Assembly: GCA_017979445.1 (NCBI GenBank)
Contig: CM030711.1
Coordinates: 46,547,560-46,611,559, forward strand
DNA: 64,000 bases
Direction of reading: 5' to 3'
DNA from: Akebia trifoliata
Taxonomy: Eukaryota > Streptophyta > Magnoliopsida > Ranunculales > Lardizabalaceae
Part shown: in pieces, positions 59,381 through 64,000 of the stretch
Layout: the number at the start of each line of letters is the position of its first letter
Numbering within the stretch: position 1 is the first letter of the stretch
Notes under the pieces: generated by a model
Told to the model about the DNA's origin: nothing
Database searches by the model: none
The model's input: only the letters and a program-made list of their open reading frames with translations
Position numbers and translations under genes: made by a program

Positions 59381-61686
59381 ACCCATTTGATTATTCCATG
59401 TGTTTCACGTTTATATCTAAATAAATAAACTAGATCCACTGCCACAAAATATCTCTTATAGTTTTAAGAGATTTTGAATAATAAATAGTATTATATCAAT
59501 TATCAATGTCTAGGTCATGTGAGAAACCGTGTAACGTTTTCTAGTCTTTAACCTTAGGTTCTTTATCTTCAAACTAGGGTTAGGGCTAATGGTTACTATT
59601 TAAAATGGAAGGTTGGCCACATTATATAAAGTGGTGGACCAAGTGATTTGAATGAGGCAAACAAAAACAACCACACAAAGGCAATCTGAGGAATTGGTCA
59701 TAAATACTTATTCCATGTGTTAATAAGGCCATATATTGCTATGTGGATGCTTTTTAACCCATTATTTAATGAATCAAATCTAAATCAATCTCATAATTGA
59801 TTTTCAATTTGATTTATGGATTTTCACCAAAGAATATAAAATGCTCTTATGATTCTAATTTATCAATAAAATACTTATATTCAACGGTTAGAAATCTTAG
59901 ACCAAATTGGTTTTTGATTTGTAGGTCCCTTCAAAGCTGTGATGTTTTATTTTGGCAACATTGCATTTGGCCAAACTTAAACCAATTAACGAGTGTTGGA
60001 CATAATGGTCAGGACATTCATCTAAAAAGGGAGAGATCTTTAGTTCAAACCCCCTTAAACAAGGATTTATCGTAACTTATCTAGTAAGTGGGTTTGTGGG
60101 GTATGATGCTTTAAGAGACTAGTTACCTTACCCCTACTAGTCGGCCTATAGGTTAGGAGTAGTACAATCCTGTCATATAATGATACAAAATTGAAAATTG
60201 AATCACAAGAAACATCATTTCACCAGGTAGGTGGAAGTAAATTTTATCTTCCTAAAATTAGGTCAGAATAGTTCATAATAAAGCTTTTTGAAAAGACAAC
60301 TTTTTATCAAAATGTGTTAAAAATTTGGACTAAACTTTTGGTCTAACAAGGTGTGATCGGATTTTGTAATAAAATTGGTTGGGTTAGTGAACCACCGGTT
60401 TTTGTGAATGTAATTTTCGATGAAAACATATGAAGGTCCTCTTTTAAATAAATTTAAAATAAAAAATAAAAAATTATAATGAATATAAATTTGTCCAACC
60501 AATTTGAAATAGTGTCCCACAAATTTGATAATTTTTCGGATCAATCATGGTTATGTTTTTACAAGATTGGTTTAGTGCAACCCACTTACATATTAGAAGG
60601 TACGAATTTTTGAAAATTGTCAAAGAAAAATAAAATAATTTTTGGAGAAATGAAATATAAGAAAGAAAAACACTTTTCTTACTAACTTGGTAAGATTTTA
60701 AACCTCACTAAGGGTCATTTTGCTCAAATGGATAATTAAATTAGTAATCTAACACCATATCCCTCTAGATTTCATGGAAAAATTTGTTGAGTAATTGTCT
60801 TGTATTTTAGTTTCGGGATTTTCTTTTATTTTATTGTTACTAAGAAGGAATTATAGAATGTCTAGTTAGTTTTTTTTTTTTTTTTGGATTTCCTATTTTT
60901 AGGAAAATTGATGCATTTAATAATGAAAAAAAAAAAAAATTGCTCACAGAGCTCACAAAAAAATCTGGGATCAACCATTCACACGAAGGCACATGCATTA
61001 AATGGCATCCCTTAGTTATAAAACTGCCCTTGTATGCTTGACGTGGCAAGCACTAATCAGTCTGTGAACCATGGGAGCAAAAAACCACTCATTTAATAAC
61101 TCCCGATTTTATAAATAAGTATCTCTAGGACTCTAAAAGTTACAAGAGATTTTTTCTTCTTCTTCTAGGATTTGAGAGAGAAATGGAGAGGGGATGTACA
61201 ACGGTTTTAGGACTTGGGTTTGGGATTAAAACTTTAAATGTTTTTTATTGTACTATTCTCCTTTGATTTTTTTTAGTGAAGAAGATTGGTTCTAATTCGT
61301 GGACACTGTCAAATTACGTAAATCCACATAGTTTGTATGTGCATTTTGTTCATTTTATTATTTTGTGGTTTTATAAAACTCAAATCCAAAATCATTCAAA
61401 AAATATTTGTGCATTATTTTGGACTTTATCCAAGGTTTTGAAAATGCACGGTTACTCAACTTTCACAGAACTCTCAAATTTAAAATTAAAATTCATTGAA
61501 AAAAAATATTTTTTTTACAAAATTCATAAAAGTTTATCGTTTACAATCCTATGGATTCGGATCATGTTTTAGGATGTCACAAGGTAAGGTCAACAACCTA
61601 AGGGTGGAATCCTTACTAGCATAATAAGCCTAGCTGTACTCTGTAGGAAACGCCACTTTACTTTTTTTTACAAATATTTACTTAGA
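59381..61686. other. Intergenic, repeat fragments
   Basis: 60680-60785 and 61440-61625 are relatives of 22670-23000 and 25650-25820 (blocks AGATTTCATGGAAAAA and GGATCATGTTTTAGGATG). 60945-61080 has weak inverted ends (TTGCTCACAGAGC / GGGAGCAAAA). No gene. Confidence 0.4.
60000..60180 (+). mobile_element. tRNA-derived SINE, family 2, plus copy
   Basis: Box A ATGGTCAGGACATTC, box B TAGTTCAAACCCCC, then GACTAGTTACCTTACCCC and TCGGCCTATAGG. Same family as 50640-50835. Confidence 0.7.
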
Positions 61687-61795
61687 TAGTTATTATTTTC
61701 ACACCAACTTTTACTAACGCCACACCAAGTAAGGTGTTACATAGGAATTGATACGGCATTAGTAAAAGTTTGTGTGGCAATATCAGTTCTCTTTA
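61687..61795. mobile_element. Small foldback MITE
   Basis: Ends TTATTTTCACACCAACTTTTACTAA and TTAGTAAAAGTTTGTGTGGC pair; about 109 bp in all. Terminus related to 7666-8024 and 14250. Confidence 0.65.
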
Positions 61796-61862
61796 TTTAA
61801 TCTTATATTCTTTCGAGGCAATCATGCCCTTAATGTATATGTTTACATAAATTAAATGTTGT

Positions 61863-62939
61863 TGGCACAGTGCTACTTCTTGGCTATGTCTTAACAAGGG
61901 GCTGAAGACACAAGATAGGTTGAAGGGAAAAGGCATCATTCAAACTTCAAGCTGTTGTTTTTGCAGAAACTCGTCGGAGAATGAAGACCATTTGTTTTTA
62001 GGGTGCGAGTACTCTTTTAAGCTTTGGCAGAAGATCTTAAAAAGGTCCTGTATAAGCCACTCGAACAGAGACTGGAGAGAAGAAGTGAAATGGGCTTGCA
62101 ACAACTTTAGTGGCAATTCTACGATAACCATCATGAAGAAACTCACCTTCAACGCTTTCATACACCACTTATGGGCCGAAAGATGTAAAAGATTGTTCCA
62201 AAACAGCTACAACCCTCTGGAGCTTCTAGAGTCCTTCATTGTAAGAGATGTCCAGATGAGATTCCAAAGCTTGACAGCCAGTGTCGAAGATAATGCCCAC
62301 TCAAGGAATATCATGGATCTATGGAGCCTCTCACCGAATTTTGAGGTTAGAACCTTGGTAAGGTGCAACTGGGACAAACCCCCAGAGGAATTTCATGTCC
62401 TGAATACTGATGGATTTCTAAGAGGGGATGTTGGAGGAGAAGGAGCCATAATCAGAGATAGAAACGGCATTACAGTAAAGGCCCTAGCTGAGCGTACGCA
62501 AGGGAAAACCGTCCTTTTCCACGAGCTTCAAGCAATTCTAAAGGGAATGATTATAGCAGTAGAAGAGAATATCCAGAACTTGCAGGTTAGATCAGACTCT
62601 AAGGTGGCAATCGAATGCATCAAGGGGAAGCAAGGTATTCCATGGAAGGAAGAGAGGTTGGTCAAAGCTATAAGAGCTAAAGCTTCGTCTTTTCATCAAA
62701 TCGAGTTCAGCTTCTGTTTTAGAGAATGCAACCAAGCGGCGGACTTTTTAGCCTCCATCCTTCCCAATACGGGCAGAACTCTTTTTGAGTATGGGGATCT
62801 CCCAACTAGTCTTAGGGACATTGTTTGTAAGGACGCCTCCGGGCATAGATATGACAGAATGTAGCTAGTTTTTCTATGGTTGGGGGTCTGCCTAACCCCC
62901 CATTAATCTTAAAAAAAAATAATAAATAATAAATTAATT
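61863..62939 (+). mobile_element. 5'-truncated LINE with intact zinc-knuckle and RNase H frame
   Basis: Flanked by a perfect 13-bp duplication AATTAAATGTTGT (61850-61862 and 62940-62952). It ends in an A-rich tail (62910-62939), as expected from target-primed reverse transcription. The frame is open from the truncation point to a TAG at 62862-62864. Counting from 61920, a zf-RVT knuckle (Cys12, Cys15, His24, Cys29) is followed by a plant LINE RNase H domain with its acidic residues Asp164 (LNTDG), Glu202 (HELQAI), Asp226 (RSDS) and Asp275 (AADFLAS). RT and endonuclease are missing, so it cannot move itself. No convincing start codon exists; the frame is the tail of ORF2. The intact frame suggests a fairly recent insertion. 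The 3' UTR holds a GGGGGTCTGCCTAACCCCCC hairpin. Confidence 0.9.
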
Positions 62940-62952
62940 AATTAAATGTTGT

Positions 62953-64000
62953 AAGTGTAGATAGGAGGAAAATGACCAAAACTAGCACTCGTGTGAAAGG
63001 AGAGTGTCTCACCCAAATTAGCTTATTTCCAAAAATATTGAAACACCTAATTCACAAAGATTCAATGTTTCCTCATTATTTATTTGGGGAGATGGTTTTA
63101 GAAAACAAACATATTGAGATGGGCTCATGATGTGAAAGGTGAGCCACATAATAATAATAAGATGTAGAGAAACATATTAATAAAAAAAAACTAGTAACTT
63201 CTAATTTTTTTTGCTTTAAAATATTAATTACGATTCATAAACAAATGATTTGATGAAAATTTTATTGCCAATAATTTTTTTTTTTGTGTTATCGCATTTA
63301 TCATTTGCTCCAAGTCTTGAGGATTTTGATTTTTAATATGTATATGTACTAGAGTTCGCTTATGCTCGAGGCACGAACATCCTCTTTGGGGTTTAAAGGG
63401 TGAAATAGGAAAAATAATAAATTTGAAATGATATAATTGAAAAATGGGATAAAGAAGTGGGATTCACTTTAGGGTTAAATGGGTAAAAGAGGATATAATA
63501 AAATTAGAAGGGATATTATTGAAAATGGGTGTTAAAAAGGAAATATAATAAAATTAGAACGATATTAATAAATGAGTGGAGAGGAAGGAGAGAAAGACAA
63601 TATAAAGTTGAAGGTGTGAAGAGAAAAGACACCACTGTAGTTGAGGGACGTTTGTCCCTTACATATACTGTAGTTGAGGGGACGTTTAACCCTCACAAGT
63701 GGGCCCTGCCATTGTATTTTATTATATAGATACGAGAGTTTGTCAATGCCAATCGGTATGATCATCTTTTTTGAGGTTAAGGGGGTAGATGAAAAAACGC
63801 AATTAAATTGTAGGGGGTATTATTAAATAAGGGAGAGAAGAGTAAAAAGAATAATCTTGGAGGGATTTTTCTTAGAAAAGGAGGGTAAAAGTGGAAAAGA
63901 AATAAAGATGACAATTATTATCGAGATTCGTTCATTGATTAAATCCCAATCCCAATTTTTTATTTTTATGGGGGGGATAAACATTGAAAAGAGAGTCCTT
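62953..64000. other. Intergenic, AG-rich repeat
   Basis: 63390-63620 and 63770-63900 repeat A/G-rich phrases such as GGGTAAAAGAGG, ATAATAAAATTAGAAGGG and TATTATTGAAAA, also found in block S (53215-53340, 59115-59240). 63640-63690 has two copies of ACTGTAGTTGAGGG-ACGTTT. Helitron-like in feel, but no diagnostic end was found. No gene. Confidence 0.4.

Noticed and set aside
13040..60180. tRNA-like box A / box B pairs as true tRNA genes
   Set aside because: None forms a complete cloverleaf with acceptor stem. All continue into SINE bodies and several are repeated.

Overview
The window is AT-rich plant nuclear DNA, best read as a non-grass flowering plant. The evidence is spliceosomal GT-AG introns, plant-specific gene families (a PG clade polygalacturonase, an SPX1/2-type phosphate sensor, an RVxF-containing plant orphan), plant LINE, Ty1/copia and tRNA-SINE sequences, and many MITEs. 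I could not name a species from sequence alone. Most of the open frames of 60-100 codons are chance frames in repeats or introns. I rebuilt five genes by hand from splice sites.

Layout. (1) 159-2512, minus: a nine-exon polygalacturonase whose 3' end runs off the left edge. It carries all four GH28 catalytic motifs, a 12-bp first coding exon and a 21-bp micro-exon, and a MULE-type MITE sits in one intron. (2) 6725-10493, minus: a complete three-exon SPX-domain gene with two PHR1-binding P1BS boxes just upstream of a TATA box. (3) 15984-24091, minus: a complete five-exon gene for a 147-residue longin/clathrin-adaptor small-chain-like protein, with a 5.5-kb first intron full of repeats. (4) 30307-32387, plus: a two-exon gene for a 134-residue membrane-anchored plant protein with a likely PP1-docking motif. 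(5) 40415-40963, plus: a two-exon gene for organellar ribosomal protein bL36 with a C-terminal extension.

The remainder is repeat. A degenerate minus-strand Ty1/copia element with one LTR lies at 33320-34650. LINE reverse-transcriptase scraps lie at 38.8-39.4 kb. A 5'-truncated LINE with an intact zinc-knuckle/RNase H frame and a perfect 13-bp target duplication lies at 61863-62939. From 41 to 64 kb I found no host gene. This stretch is dominated by a tandem duplication of about 6 kb (47.35-53.50 and 53.50-59.38 kb) and by a cluster of compound foldback elements sitting in (TA)n microsatellites.

The most notable structure is the compound foldback family. It has about ten copies. Each full copy has terminal inverted repeats beginning GGG, two internal hairpins of about 99 bp built on the same arm sequence, and a conserved spacer. 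Several copies are flanked on both sides by TA runs. Several smaller families can be delimited by target duplications: a 9-bp-TSD MULE-like MITE with a G-box-like core in its termini, and at least four 8-bp-TSD hAT-like families. I found no operon, CRISPR array, true tRNA or rRNA gene, and no gene cluster that looks like a new multi-protein system.
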